Shown piece after piece: positions 36,265-47,957 of a stretch of 64,000 bases of DNA (position 1 is the first letter of the stretch; each line of letters starts with the position of its first letter). The translations under genes and the position numbers were made by a program. Origin of the DNA: Rhinopithecus roxellana (lineage: Eukaryota > Chordata > Mammalia > Primates > Cercopithecidae); contig NC_044555.1 of NCBI RefSeq assembly GCF_007565055.1, positions 36,340,611-36,404,610 on the forward strand. Direction: 5' to 3'. A model generated the notes under the pieces. It saw nothing but the letters and a program-made list of their open reading frames with translations. It did no database searches and was not told the DNA's origin.

Positions 36265-36504
36265 ACCAATAACATATTTTTATCTAATTATTTATTTTTA
36301 TTTTTCCATAAGTTATTGGGGTACATGTGGTATTTGGTTACATGAGTAAGTTTTTTGGTGGTGATTTGTAAGATTTTGGTTCACCCATCACCCAAGCAGT
36401 ATACACTACACCATATTTGTAGTCTTCTATCCCTCCCCGCTACTTCTTCCCCCCAAATCCCCAAATTCCATTTCATTATTCTTTATCTTTAATTTTATTT
36501 TTAT

Positions 36505-36801
36505 TTTTGTTTATTTATTTATTTATTTTTTTGAGACGGAGTTTTGCTCTTGTTGCCCAGGTTGGAGTTCAATGGTGTGATCTTGGTTCACTGATTCAAA
36601 TGATTCTCCTGCCTCAGCCTCCCAAGTAGCTGGGATTATAGGTGCCCACCACAATGCCCAGCTAATTTTTTTTGTATTTTTAGTAGACACGGGGTATCAC
36701 CATGTTGGCCAGGCTGGCCTTGAACTCCTGACCTCAGGTGATCCACCTGCCTTGGCCTCCCAAATTGCTGGGATTACAGGCATAAGCCACTGCACCCGGC
36801 C
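36505..36801 (-). mobile_element. AluS SINE nested in the L1
   Basis: (ttta)n tail, gagacggagttttgctcttg, through gccactgcacccggcc. The L1 3' UTR continues after it. Near-matching flanks are attattcttt (36475-36484) and tattattctt (36808-36817). Confidence 0.93.
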
Positions 36802-36982
36802 CTTTGTATTATTCTTGTGCCTTTGTGTCCTCATAGCTTAGCTCCCACATATCATTGAAAATATACAATGTTTGCTTTTTCATTTCTGAGTTACTTCACT
36901 TAGAATAATAATCTCTAACCTCATCCAGGTCACTGCAAATACTGTTCATTCATTCATTTTTATGGCTGTGTCATATTCCATC

Positions 36983-37462
36983 ACATATATATATCTATAT
37001 GATATGTATATCATTATATATATAGTCTATATATGATATATAAATATTTATAAATATGTATATCATATTGACATATATTTATATATAAATATATATTTAT
37101 AAATATTTTTATATAAATATATATTTATAAATATTTATATATTTATATATCAATTTATATCAATTGATACATTTATAAATTTATATATAAATATATTTAT
37201 TATATATATATATAGATTACATATATTTTTATTTATATGTATTATATATTTATTTATATATATTTTATTTATATATTATATAAAAATATATTTTATTTAT
37301 ATATTATGTATTATATATATTTATATAATATAATTTATAAAAATATATAAATTTGTATAAAAATATATCAATATATAAATTTATATAAAACATATATCAA
37401 TATATAAATTTATATATTTATGTATTTATAAATTTATATATAAATATACATCAATATATAAA
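36983..37462. repeat. AT-only low-complexity tract, about 480 bp
   Basis: Composed almost wholly of A and T (tatatat, tttataaat, atatcaat units). It sits where the L1 3' region normally has a short TATA run. It is strongly self-complementary. It is followed by a misplaced copy of agttctacttttagttcttt that belongs some 150 bp further on in L1. Confidence 0.95.
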
Positions 37463-38623
37463 CTAAAAGTTCTACTTTTAGTTCTTTAAGGAAACTTCCA
37501 TGATTTTGCAACTGTGAATTGTGCCGCTACAAACATGCGTGTGCAAGTATCTTTTTCAAGTAATGATACCCAGTAGTAGGATAGCTGGATCAAATGGTAG
37601 TGCTGCTTTTGTTTTTTTAAGGGAACTCCACACTGTATTTCATAGTGGCTGTACTAGTTTACATTCCCACCAGCATTGTAGAAGTGTTCCCTGTTCACCA
37701 CATCCACATCAGCATCTACTGTTTTTTAATTTTTTACCTTGGCCATTCTTGCAGGAGTGAGGTGGTATCACATTGTGGTTTTCATTTGCATTTTCCTAAT
37801 CATTAGTGATGTTGGGCATTTTTTCATATGTTTGTTGGCCATTTGTATATCTTCTTTTGAGGATCTTCTATCCATGTCCTTAGAGCACTTTTTGGTGGGA
37901 AAGATTGTTTTTTCTTACTGATTTGTTTGAGTTTGTCATAGATGCTGGATATCAGTCCTTTTCCAGATGTATAGATTGTGAAGATTTTTCTCCCACCCTG
38001 TGGGTTGTCTGTTTACTCTGCTGACTGTTCCTTTTGCCATGCAAAGGCTCTTTAGTTTAATTATGTCCCAGTTATTTATGTTTGTTTTTATTGCATATGC
38101 TTTTGGGTTCTTGGTCATAAAATCCTTGCCTAGGCCAACATCTGGAACAGTTTTTCTAATGTTACCTTTTAGAATTGTTATAGTTTCCGGTCTTAGGTTT
38201 AAGTCCTTAATTTATCTTGAGTTGATTTTTATATAAGGTGAGAGATGAAAATCCAGTTTCATTCTCCTACATGTGGCTAGCCAAATATCCCAGCACCATT
38301 TGTTGGAAAGGGTGTCCTTACCCCACTTGATGGTTTTGTTTGCATTGTCAAAGATCACTTAGCTGTAAGTATTTGGGTTTATTTCTGGGTTCTCTATTCT
38401 ATTCCATTGGTCTATGTGCCTATTTTTGTACCAGTGCCATGCTCTTTTGGTGACTATGGCCTTATAGTATAGTTTGAAATCAGGTAGTGTGATGCCTCCA
38501 GATTTTTTATTTTTGCTTAGTATTGCTTTGGCTGTGCAGGCTGTTTTTTGGTTCCATATAAATTTTAGAATTGTTTTCTCTAATTTTGTGAAGAATGATG
38601 GTGATATCACCAATAACATATTT

Positions 38624-41242
38624 ATACAAATACAACCCCAAAATACCCAAACACCATTTCATATTTGACAATGCTTCCTGTATAATTTATATGCCACATA
38701 AGACAAATTACATCGGTTTTCTGACTTCAGGAAACCTAATATCTTAAAGGATTAATTAGGTCAGAAAAAGACATAATGAATAATCTGATTTTGGAAAGTT
38801 TGTCAAATATCAAAGTTTTAAAACATTTGATATCACAGGTCATTGTAAAATAAGTCATTCATTTGACCAAGGTGATAACTCAAGGATTTCAAAACAAGGC
38901 AAAATCCTTTATTATTTGAGAGAGGAGAAACAATATTCATAACAGTAAGCTCAAATAAAAACAGGATAAAAGCCAGGTAGATTTGTTTTTCTAAATTTTA
39001 TATACAATCTATAAAATTTTAATCTTGACCATAAGATATAACTTCCAAAAGTGGTTATAACTTTTATAACCTTTATTAAGGAGTTGGCTAATCCTTCAAG
39101 GAAACCTTGTTAATCTGACACAAGATGCCCATATGGTGGTGTTACATCACTATGCCTCTGACCTTAATGATTAATTTATGGAGAAATTGAACTTATTTTA
39201 TCTCTCAAATTCAGCCCTTACAATTTCACATGCCTAACTGTTCCATAGTAGTCCCTGGGCCTTGAGGAGTAGAATAGCTTTAAATTCTGGTCGTGTGTCT
39301 CAGGAATGCAGTTTCATTGGCATCTTCTATTGAGCCTGAAGATGAGGCTTTAATTGCTGTCAGCGTTGAAGATTTAGCAGTACTTGGTCTCCTTTTTAGA
39401 CCCAGGAATCATAGACCTGTAACTTAATGCCACAGGGACTTTAAAAGCACATACAGAAAAAATAAATGGATATAGTAACCTTAACTTAAAAAAAGTCACT
39501 GTTTTATTCCTAAGCGTATCAAAATTTAATAGTAATGGCATAGAAATTATTGTGATAAAGTGTAAAATCTGTTAGTCCAATTAAAAGGAAACGACCTTCT
39601 GCACTACACAGAATATTACGTTGTAAGAAAATATTTCTTTTATACCTTTAATAAAATATTGTTAACATCAGGCCACAGCAAACAGAACTCCAGGAAAAAA
39701 CTTATATGCACTAAAAATGAGTCTAAAGAGAGCATTACTATTTTGCATTCTTTCAAAGAGGAGAAAAAGCAAAAATGGCAACATGCAATAAAAGTTGAAC
39801 TTTTGGTTAAAAAATTGAAATCTCATAATTTATTAAGAGTAAATCAATTTCTTAAGAAAATTTCATTGTTTTAACCAATTATTTAATGTGTAATTGCTTT
39901 TCTTTTCTATATCAAGCCCAATCTCTTGAAAGACCACTATAATTTCCCTTTATAGACAACTTGATCATATAAAAGATTTTTTGTTCTTTTTTTCTTTTTT
40001 GTAAACGCTCTTATTGCTATTTATACAAATCATTCATGACATGCTTGAACTTTCTGGTTTGCCCTGAACATCCCTCTTTCTTAAACAACCAGTCACTTTA
40101 TTCTAGGACTAAATTTACCATACAAGATTCTTTTTTCATTATTTCTCTTTAAGCTTTCTTACCAACAAAACCTTTCTTTATTTTTATAACTTTCTTACAT
40201 CTCTCTTATTTCCTGTTTCCTTTTACCTTGTTTTATATATAACCTTTAAGCAAGATTTATATTAGAGAAAAATTGTTCATCTTTAAAAAGAACACACTTT
40301 TTTCTTAGAATGTTTTCCTACAATATTTTTATTGAAAAATACCCAAATAATCAAATATCCATTATTTAATTTGATATAACTTTAGATTCTAAACTACAAC
40401 AAGTTTGTATACAAGTATTTATTCCATTATATTTACCTATTTATTTTAATTATTTACCTAGATTATTTATTAAAACTGTGATAGTCATCATTTACAATTA
40501 TGGAACCACCATTGCCAAAATTATAACTGAGATAGTAGAAAAGATCTGACCTAACTGACTCCATGTTGCTTCTAACCTCAAAGCTGTCCTTGTTCATTCC
40601 CAGGTATAGGCCGAACTAACTTGGGAGTAATTTAGTTTATAGTTTAGGTTTGAAATAAAGATGATAACAGTCCTTTCCCAAAACAAAGCTCCTTACTATA
40701 TGTGGACTAAACTGCCTAAAGCCACAGGATTAAAAGTTATGGTAATCTTACTAAATTGAAAATACAGCTATTGTCATTAAACCAATATTAGTGTCTTATT
40801 TTTAAACATTACACAAGCACATATTATGCTGTTTTGCGCTGGGTTTATAGTTCTGTAACCTCTATGCCAAATTTTGACACCTTATAATATTTGGCAGGGA
40901 TAAGTATAAAATTGCTTGATTAATAAATGCAAACAAAAATGTATGCTGGTAATTCTTAAGACATTTCTATTATTACTTTACAAATATTTTAAACCTAGCT
41001 TATTTATTAAAGATTTTACCTAAGTTATGTAAACTTGAAAAAGCATTTAACTATTACTTTCTTTTTTCCTAATAAAATATTTGATTCAAGCCATTTTCTT
41101 TTCTTAAGCCAATTAATTAGAATTCATTTATATATTTTCAGTAGTGGAACATTGTGTACACAACACATAAATACATAGATGTATTAGGCATGCCAATAGA
41201 AGTACATCTCATAGATTCATAAAGATCTTTTTCTGTCTATCT
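38624..41242 (-). mobile_element. ERV1-type non-coding interior, copy A (right part)
   Basis: Resumes as the continuation of copy A: caccatttcatatttgacaa and tgcttcctgtataatttata, matched by caccatttcatatttgacaa at 57600. The far end also matches copy B (taagccaattaattagaatt at 41108 / taaaccaattaattagaact at 58928). No open frame has a domain. A partial LTR is embedded at 40499-40745. Confidence 0.55.
40499..40745 (+). mobile_element. Partial ERV1-type LTR
   Basis: Same family as the LTR at 32577-33291: ggaaccaccattgccaaaat, gacctaactgactccatgtt, cattcccaggtataggccga. It stops after about 245 bases. Confidence 0.7.
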
Positions 41243-41257
41243 TGGACTTTGAAATTC

Positions 41258-41569
41258 GTTTTATTTATTTATTTATTTATTTATTTGAGATGGAGTATCG
41301 GTCTGTCATCCAGGCTGGAGTGCAGTGGCGCGATCTCGACTCACTGCAAACTCCTTCTCCCTGGGTTCACACCATTCTCCTGCCTCAGCCTCTAGAGTAG
41401 CTGGGACTACAGGCGCCCGCCACCATACCAGGCTAAGTTTTTGTATTTTTAGTAGAGATGGGGTTTCACCGTGTTAGCCAGGATGGTCTCGATCTCCTCA
41501 CCTCGTGATCCACCTGACTCAGCCTCCCAAAGTGCTGGGATTACAGGCGTGAGCCATGGTGCTTGGCCC
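41258..41569 (-). mobile_element. AluY SINE
   Basis: (ttta)n end, gagatggagtatcggtctgt, gattacaggcgtgagccatg, ending gtgcttggcc. The 15-bp target duplication tggacttt(g/c)aaattc lies at 41243-41257 and 41570-41584, with one difference. Confidence 0.95.
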
Positions 41570-41791
41570 TGGACTTTCAAATTCTTAATAACCTGTTTCA
41601 CTACCCTAAGCAGTTGTCAGCTAAATAGCCTTAAATTTGTATATTAAAGAAAAAAACTCAGGTAAAAATCAAATTGCAAAATTTGCAACATAAAGTATGG
41701 AGAGAAAAAGCCTGGGGTGCTAGAGGAATATTAAAACTGATGTAATTGCCTATTAAACATAAAATTATAGAAATTAGAAAGGCATTTTAAA

Positions 41792-41832
41792 TACACACAC
41801 ACACACACACACACATACACACACACACACAA
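41792..41832. repeat. (CA)n microsatellite
   Basis: (ac)n interrupted once by acatac near 41813. Confidence 0.95.
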
Positions 41833-41849
41833 AGATCCTATAGCTTTTG

Positions 41850-44090
41850 CTTCAGAACTTTAGCGGTGAGATAAATACAAATTCCCCAGCTTGAAAAAAA
41901 CCCTGTTGGTTCCAAATAGTGGTTTTTATCTTAGTAGAAAAATAAGAGCACATGTAAATCAGGCAGAAAAGAACAAAGAGAAAAAGAGAACTTAGGAACT
42001 GTATAGTTTGCAGGTCAAACGTAGGGCTCTTTTTCCTTAATGTAAATGTGCATAAAGATCATGTTATTTCAATTTTACATAAACTCTGGCAAGTAGAGGT
42101 GCAATAAAATGTACAGAGTGCTTGAAAGGGGGTATTATCCTTATCTTCTCTTCATTCTCAGATTATTTGTTTCCCACTTTTTTTCTTAAAAGGAAGAACT
42201 GAGTTGTGGCCTAGGGTTTTTGTGTGGTGGATTGATGTGTCCTGCTTGTGGACAGGACTCCACAGTGTGTCACCACTGAGTCGTTTCCACCCTCTTACAT
42301 GTCTCAGTTTCCCTCCAGAAGTCTATGTCCTCTGAGATGACTCAAAACACTGGGCGATCAGCCTTTATATGTGTTTCTTGGAGGAGCCTTTTTAAAATCA
42401 AATTTGTGGGGATGTCCCTGTAGGACTGCTGCATGTCACAGGGGTTCAAGTCCCCAGATGCTCCCACAAGGCTCCTGGTCACCCAGCAGCACCTTTCAGT
42501 TGGGAGAAGCAATATATCCTTTCTCTTCAGAGCTGAGAAAACCGAGTCTCTCATTTACCTATGAAAACAACAGTTCAGTTCCTCATGCGAGTGTGCACAG
42601 ACAAGCCCAATCAAGATTAATTTTGGGAGAAAAAGCAATAGAGGAGACCCATTAGAATGCATCTCCACACTAGAATTAGGATCCTTAAACAACAACTTCC
42701 TAGGAGGAAAAAAAATAAAAATAAAAACAGCGAAGACCACTTCCTGTAAAATGCTCACAGCCACCCCTAACCTTGTAGCTCTTGTATGCCATTACACAGG
42801 CCAGGGTCAAATCCTCTCATAATACAAGGTCACCTCTGGTACACCCAAAATCATAGAGGTCAGGTCATGCAATAAAATAAAACTAGCTTTAGACCTAAGA
42901 AGAACCTGCCCATGGCTCTTGAAACTCCACAAAGAAAACAACACGCCAAAAGGGGTGAGTGTCACGTTTGCTTTAAATTCTTTAAAGGGATTCAAGTCAT
43001 TGAAAGTCTTCTCTAGATTTTTTTGTACTGCAGATGGCAAAGGGAGAAGGAGGTATAGGTTGGAAGAAGAGTAAACAAAATAACTTTTTTTTTTTTTTTT
43101 TTTGAGACGGAGTGTCGCTCTTTCGCCTAGGTTGGAGTGCAGTGGGGGGATCTCGGCTCACTGCAAGCGCCGCTTCCTGGGTTCACACCATTCTCCTGCC
43201 TCAGCCTCCCGAGTAGCTGGGACTACAGGCGCCGCCCACCACGCCCGGCTAATTTTTGTGTTTTTAGTAGAGACGGATTTCACCTTGTTAGCCAGGATGG
43301 TCTCAATCTCCTGACCTCGTGATCCACCCGCCTCTTGGCCTTCCAAAGTGCTGGGATTACAGGCCTGAGCCACCGCGCCCGGCCAAGAACTTTTTTTTTT
43401 TTTTTAAGAGAGGAAAAAAACACAGAAACCAAGTACATGTGTTTTATTTTGTTTTGTTTTGTTCCCTCTTTTGCAGCTGCGAGGAATTTTGCCAAATTAG
43501 AGAGGATTTGTTACCCATAATTTGGAATTCTCACTCAGATTTGATCAAGTCAGGTAGAGTTGGTCAAATCTAATGTGAGAAAGACCGGAACAAATAACAA
43601 CAGGAAACCCCAACAGTATGATCACTGGGCGCTCTATTTGTAAGGAGAAATTAAGACCAGCTCGTTGTTAACTTTAGCCAAGACAAAATCCGGATTCAGC
43701 TACTTGCTTGAAAATGGGTCTCAGGATGAAGTCTCTCTCTACCATCCTAGAAACAAACAAAAAATGTCAAACTTGGCTTCTCTGTTGGGAGTGAGGTCAA
43801 ACTCTATGAAGGAATTTTCTGTCTTTCATCATCATGGAAGGAGAAAATTTTGTCTGCCTTCTGGGAAGTAAGTAAAACTCCAAAAAGGGAGTTGTACAGC
43901 AAAATAAACTTTATATCTCAACCCAATTTTGGGAAATATGGTGGGGGGTGCTCCCAGACCTCAGCAAATTGTCCTATTGGTTTTAGCCATAAAGTTAGCT
44001 CATGCTGGTACCAAGAACCAATAGGAGATTTGTCAAAGGTCAGGGACACCTTTACTCAGAAGCCCTTCATGGTTACCAAAATCTGAGAAC
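41850..44090 (-). other. Probable ERV1 (MER4-group-like) interior, no gene
   Basis: Sequence leading into the LTR at 44095 with no domain-bearing open frame. The overlapping frames of 94 (42371-42655, +) and 77 (42807-43040, -) codons are not recognisable. A GC-moderate stretch at 42240-42560 is the least AT-rich part. It contains an Alu (43086-43384). The ERV assignment rests mainly on context. Confidence 0.35.
43086..43384 (-). mobile_element. AluY SINE
   Basis: Poly-T, gagacggagtgtcgctcttt, through gccaccgcgcccggcc. CpG sites are still common and the copy is nearly full length. A second T run at 43391-43404 immediately follows. Confidence 0.94.
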
Positions 44091-44094
44091 CCTG

Positions 44095-44525
44095 AATATC
44101 TGAGACAGGTCTCAGTTAATTTAGAAAGTTTATTTCACCAAAGTTGAGGATGCGTGCCTGTGACACAGCCTCTGGAGGTCCTGATGACGTGGACCCAAGG
44201 TGGTTAGAGCACCGTTTGGTTTTACACATTTTAGGGAGACATGAGACATCAATCAACATATATAAGATGAACATTGGTTTGGTCTGGAAAGGTGGGATAA
44301 CTCAAAGCAAAGTCAGGATGACTCAAAGTCAAACGGTTGTATTCTTCTGAGTTCCTGATTAACTGCTCCAAAAGAGACAAATAGATGTGCATTTATCTCA
44401 GTGAGCAGAGGGGTGACTTTTCATATAATGAGAGGCAGGTTTGCCCTAAGCAGATCCTAGCTTGACGTTTCCCTTTAGCTTACTGATTTTGGGGCCCTGA
44501 TATTTATTTTTTTTCCACAATAGCA
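44095..44525 (-). mobile_element. ERV1-type LTR (MER4-group-like)
   Basis: gagacaggtctcagttaat and tttagaaagtttatttcacc mark the LTR 3' side in reverse (tttatt is the reversed polyadenylation region). The body is gacacagcctctggaggtcc and atttatctcagtgagcagag, with a right end near tgatatttattttttttcc. A 68-codon frame inside is not a gene. Confidence 0.65.
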
Positions 44526-44990
44526 ATATAAGATGTTAACAGTAGAGAAAACTGAGTAGAAAACATATGGAGTCCCTTTGTTTTACCATTGCAATTTTTC
44601 TGTGAATCTAAAATTAAAAACATGTATTCGTTTAAAAAGGAGGCAGTGCAGATTCAACGCTCTCCATGTCATGAGTTATACATTTGTCAGTGGTAATTGT
44701 AGCCAGGAGACAAACACTTCTTCATATTTAATCCTGATCATTTTTCAATATTAGCAAGTGAATTCAGTATGATTTAGAAGAAAATGCCAACTTTGTTCAG
44801 GATTTTAAGGAATACTGAAAAAATATAATTTTACTGGTTTGTCTCTGATTTTCTAGTTTCTATGTTTGTGTTTAACCATAATAAAAATATGCACGTGATG
44901 ATGAGTATGTTCTATTTTTAAAATAATCTGGAAGGAGAGTTTTGTGCTATCATAAGAGCATTTAATATATATCTGGCCCATGTGGCCAGA
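44526..44990. other. Unique sequence
   Basis: No gene or repeat recognised. Confidence 0.5.
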
Positions 44991-44994
44991 AAGC

Positions 44995-45107
44995 TTACAT
45001 AAATTGTTGCATTATTTTAAAGTTCTCCATGGACCTCCATGGAGGTGGGTGCTGTTACCATCATCACTGTGGAGATAAAGAGAATGAAGCCTCAGAAAGG
45101 TTTCAGT
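44995..45107 (+). mobile_element. MIR SINE, left part
   Basis: ggaggtgggtgctgttacca and gaatgaagcctcagaaagg form the MIR core. The rest of the MIR is at 46434-46545, beyond an MLT1 insertion. Confidence 0.65.
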
Positions 45108-45241
45108 GCTGTGGTAGTCTGATAAATAGTCCCACACTTCCCCCACCACCCGCACTACATATATCTGGTCCTAATCCCTGGAATTGGTCAATGTTACTTT
45201 ACTGAGTACTTGTAGATAGGATTAGGATTTTTAAAATCTTG
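45108..45241 (+). mobile_element. MLT1-type LTR, left part
   Basis: tgctgtggtagtctgataaa, ggtcctaatccctggaattg and gtagataggattaggatttt form an MLT1-type 5' half. It is interrupted by the RPL7 pseudogene. Confidence 0.75.
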
Positions 45242-46094
45242 CTCTTTTCCAGCTGGAACCATGGAGGGTGTTGAAATATGGAGGGTATTGAAAAGAGGAA
45301 GAAAAGGTTCCTTCTGTGCCAGAAACCCTTAACAATAAGTAAAAGGAATTTTTCGTAGTTGAGGATCAAGCTCCAGAGAAAAAAGTTTGCCCAAAAGATG
45401 CTTTGAAAGGCAAGGAGAACAAAGGCAAGCATGCTTTTTCTGTGAAAAAGTGAATTACTATCACAATGACTATAGGCAGATGTACAGAACTGAAATATGA
45501 ATGGCTAGGATGGCAAGAAAAGCTGGAAACTTCCACGTACCTGCCGAATCCAAACTGGCATTTGTCATCAGGATTAGAATTATTAATGGTGTGAGCCCAA
45601 AGGTCCAAAAGGTGTTGCAGCTTCTCTGCTTGTGTCACATATTCAATGGAACTTTTGTTAAGCTCAACAAGTCTTCAGTTAACATGCTGAGGACTGTAGA
45701 ACCGTAGGGTTACCTAAACCTGAAATCAGTAAATAAACTAATCTACAAGCATAGTTATGGCAAAATCAATAAGAAGCAAATTGCCGTGACAGATAACACT
45801 TTGGTTGCTCAATGTCTCAGTAAATAGGGCGCCATCTGCAGGAAGGAATTGACTCATGGCATCTATAATTTTGGAAAATGCTTCAAATAAGCAAATGACT
45901 TCCTGTGGCCCTTCAAATTATCCTCTCCAGAGGTGAAAACAAAGACACATTTGGTAGATGGTGGAGATGCTGGCAACAGAGCACACCAGAACAGCAAGTT
46001 TATTAGAAAGATAAACTAAAGTGTTTACCATGATTATTTTTGTAACCTGGTCAGTTAATAAACAGTAATTGCTTTCAAACTGAAAAAAATACAT
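45242..46094 (+). pseudogene. RPL7: Processed pseudogene of ribosomal protein L7
   Basis: Intronless copy of the mRNA for large-subunit ribosomal protein uL30 (RPL7). It starts with the 5' UTR pyrimidine motif (ctcttttccagctggaacc), has ATG at 45261 and the final coding match at ATA AAC TAA (stop at 46017-46019), then a short 3' UTR with AATAAA at 46057-46062 and a short A tail. Residues MARMARKAGNFHVPAESKLAF and INGVSPKVQKVLQLLCLC identify it. The flanks atttttaaaatcttg and attttgaagatcttg are an imperfect target duplication, the mark of L1-mediated retrotransposition. It is dead: a 17-bp frameshifting duplication at the start, several stops, and a deletion after VEP near 45705. The parent is 248 residues long; only a 68-codon piece (45501-45707) stays open. 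Confidence 0.96.
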
Positions 46095-46433
46095 ATTTTG
46101 AAGATCTTGAGAAGTAGAGATAATCTTGTATTATCCAGGTGGGCTCTAAATTCAATCACAAATAGAAGAGAAGACAAGGTGATCACAGAGGCACAGATTT
46201 AAGTGGTTCAGCCACAAGCTGAGGAATACTGGTAGTCACCAGAAGCTGGAAGTCAAAAAAGCAGGTTCTCCCCTAAAGAAAAGCAGCTCTGCCAACATAT
46301 GAATTGTAGCCCAGTGATATTAATTTCAAACCTCCAAACTCCAGAATTGTGAGATAATAATTTTTTTATTTTTATTTTTATTTTTTTGCTTTAAGCCATG
46401 AAATTCATTACAGCAGCCATAGGAAATTAATAC
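46095..46433 (+). mobile_element. MLT1-type LTR, right part
   Basis: tattatccaggtgggctcta, ccagaagctggaagtcaaaa and ccagaattgtgagataata, ending caataggaaattaatacaa-like sequence (46414-46433). It continues the left part at 45108. Confidence 0.78.
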
Positions 46434-46545
46434 AAAGACCTCTTCCCAAATTCACACAGTTAGCAAATGATGAAGCTGGTTTCTCAACCAGGCTTTCTGT
46501 CTCCAGAGCCTATGTGCCTAATTACTATGCTATACTCCTTCTTAT
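46434..46545 (+). mobile_element. MIR SINE, right part
   Basis: cttcccaaattcacacagtt, agcaaatgatgaagctggtt, ttactatgctatactccttc: the MIR 3' half completing 44995-45107. Confidence 0.75.
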
Positions 46546-47110
46546 GATATCTAAAGGCATAATATATTAAGTGGTAAACAACTTGGCTACATAGAAAAGC
46601 TAGGGTCCATGTGATATTTTACTTACTCTCAGGACCCCTGTGATACTCATATTGTTTAACAAGTAGGTACTGCTTTAAAGTGCAAAGAAAATACGTTGCC
46701 AAGAGGAAAAACTTCTTAAGAAATTGCCAGAAAGAGATTTCAATTTTTACTCACTCCCAGTGCTTCCCAATTTTCATATTGTATTACTGTATATCTACTA
46801 ATTAGTAACAAGAGAGCAGTTATTTTTTTTTTCTTTTGCCTATAGGTATGTGAAACGCATTAAGTCAAAATGTCAACTTTTTTCCTACTAGAAACCTGTA
46901 CTTGGAATTTTATATGTATAAACATCACATTTGCTCCCAGAAAATAATGCAGGTAAAGATTAAGTTTTTTCATTTAAAAATAGTTCAATAGGTCATCTTT
47001 TAATTAAATAAAAAATATTTCATTGAACATAAATATTGTTGGCTGACTCTCATGAGTTTATATAAAAAAATAGCAAATTCCTCCAAAATGTATTTGAATC
47101 TGTTGTGTTT
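46546..47110. other. Unique AT-rich sequence
   Basis: No gene or repeat recognised. Confidence 0.5.
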
Positions 47111-47125
47111 AAAATACTTAAATCT

Positions 47126-47497
47126 GGCTGGGAGTGGAGGCTTACACCTGTAATCCTGGTGCTTTGAGAAACTGAGTTAAAAGGGTTGTTTGAGACCAGT
47201 TCAAGACAAACCTGGGCAACATTGTGAGACCCTGTCTCTACAAAAAATACGAACTAGCCAGACATGGTGGCAGGCACCTGTAATTCCACCTACTCAGCAG
47301 TCTGAGGCAGGAGGATTGCTGGAACCCAGGAGTTTGAGTTTGCAGTGAGCCGTGATTTCACAACTCAACTCCACTGGGTGATAGAGTGAGATCCTGTCTC
47401 TTATAAAATATATATTACATTAAATTATATTCTACATTATAAATATTTTAATTATATATTATAAATACTATATTGTTAATATATTTATATATACTTA
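47126..47497 (+). mobile_element. AluJ SINE with long AT-rich tail
   Basis: ggctgggagtggaggcttac through gatagagtgagatcctgtctc: diverged AluJ-type. The A tail has become about 95 bp of A/T sequence (47406-47497). A perfect 15-bp target duplication, aaaatacttaaatct, lies at 47111-47125 and 47498-47512. Confidence 0.92.
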
Positions 47498-47582
47498 AAA
47501 ATACTTAAATCTTGTTACTTTAATCATTACCACTTCATAATTACATAGTATTTTCTAAATTTTACAGACATTTTACATGTTC

Positions 47583-47957
47583 TTATGGTTTGAATATTTG
47601 TCCTGTCTAAAATTTATGCTGAAATGTAATTGCCATTATAACAGTATTAAGAGTCGGGATCTTTAAGAGATGATTAGACCATGAGGTCAAATCCAATCCT
47701 CATATGTGTAGGATTAATGCTTTTAGAAGAGTGTGATCTTGGCCCCCTTTTTTTCGCTATGCTTGTCTACCTTACTCTATGTGAATACACAGAGATCCTC
47801 TCCTCTCAAGGGCACAGCAAGAAGGCCCTCAGAAGATGCTGGCACCCTGATCGTGGACTTCCTTGCTTCCAGAACTGTGAGAAAATAAAATTGTGTTCTT
47901 TATAAATTATCCACTCTCAGCTATTCTATCATAGTAGCAAAAATCAACTGAGACACA
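47583..47957 (+). mobile_element. MLT1/MST-type solo LTR inside a MIR
   Basis: tatggtttgaatatttgtcc, agaagatgctggcaccctga, agaaaataaaattgtgttct, ttataaattatccactctca: a MaLR LTR, plus orientation. MIR-like sequence lies on both sides (acttcataattacatagtat at 47531; tatttgatcctcacaacaaa at 47964). Confidence 0.75.

Larger units (their letters stand above)
36280..38608 (-). mobile_element. 5'-truncated L1 (older L1PB/MA-like) in the ERV interior
   Basis: Antisense L1: 3' UTR (ttattggggtacatgtggta; cccatcacccaagcagtata), then ORF2 C-terminal half to ttttgtgaagaatgatggtg. It is bounded by a perfect 15-bp target duplication, accaataacatattt, at 36265-36279 and 38609-38623. The second ERV copy near 57.56 kb has the empty site. 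It contains an Alu and an AT-only expansion. Antisense ORF2 remnants include a 86-codon frame (38359-38619) with WNQKTACTAKAILSKNKKSG. Confidence 0.93.
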
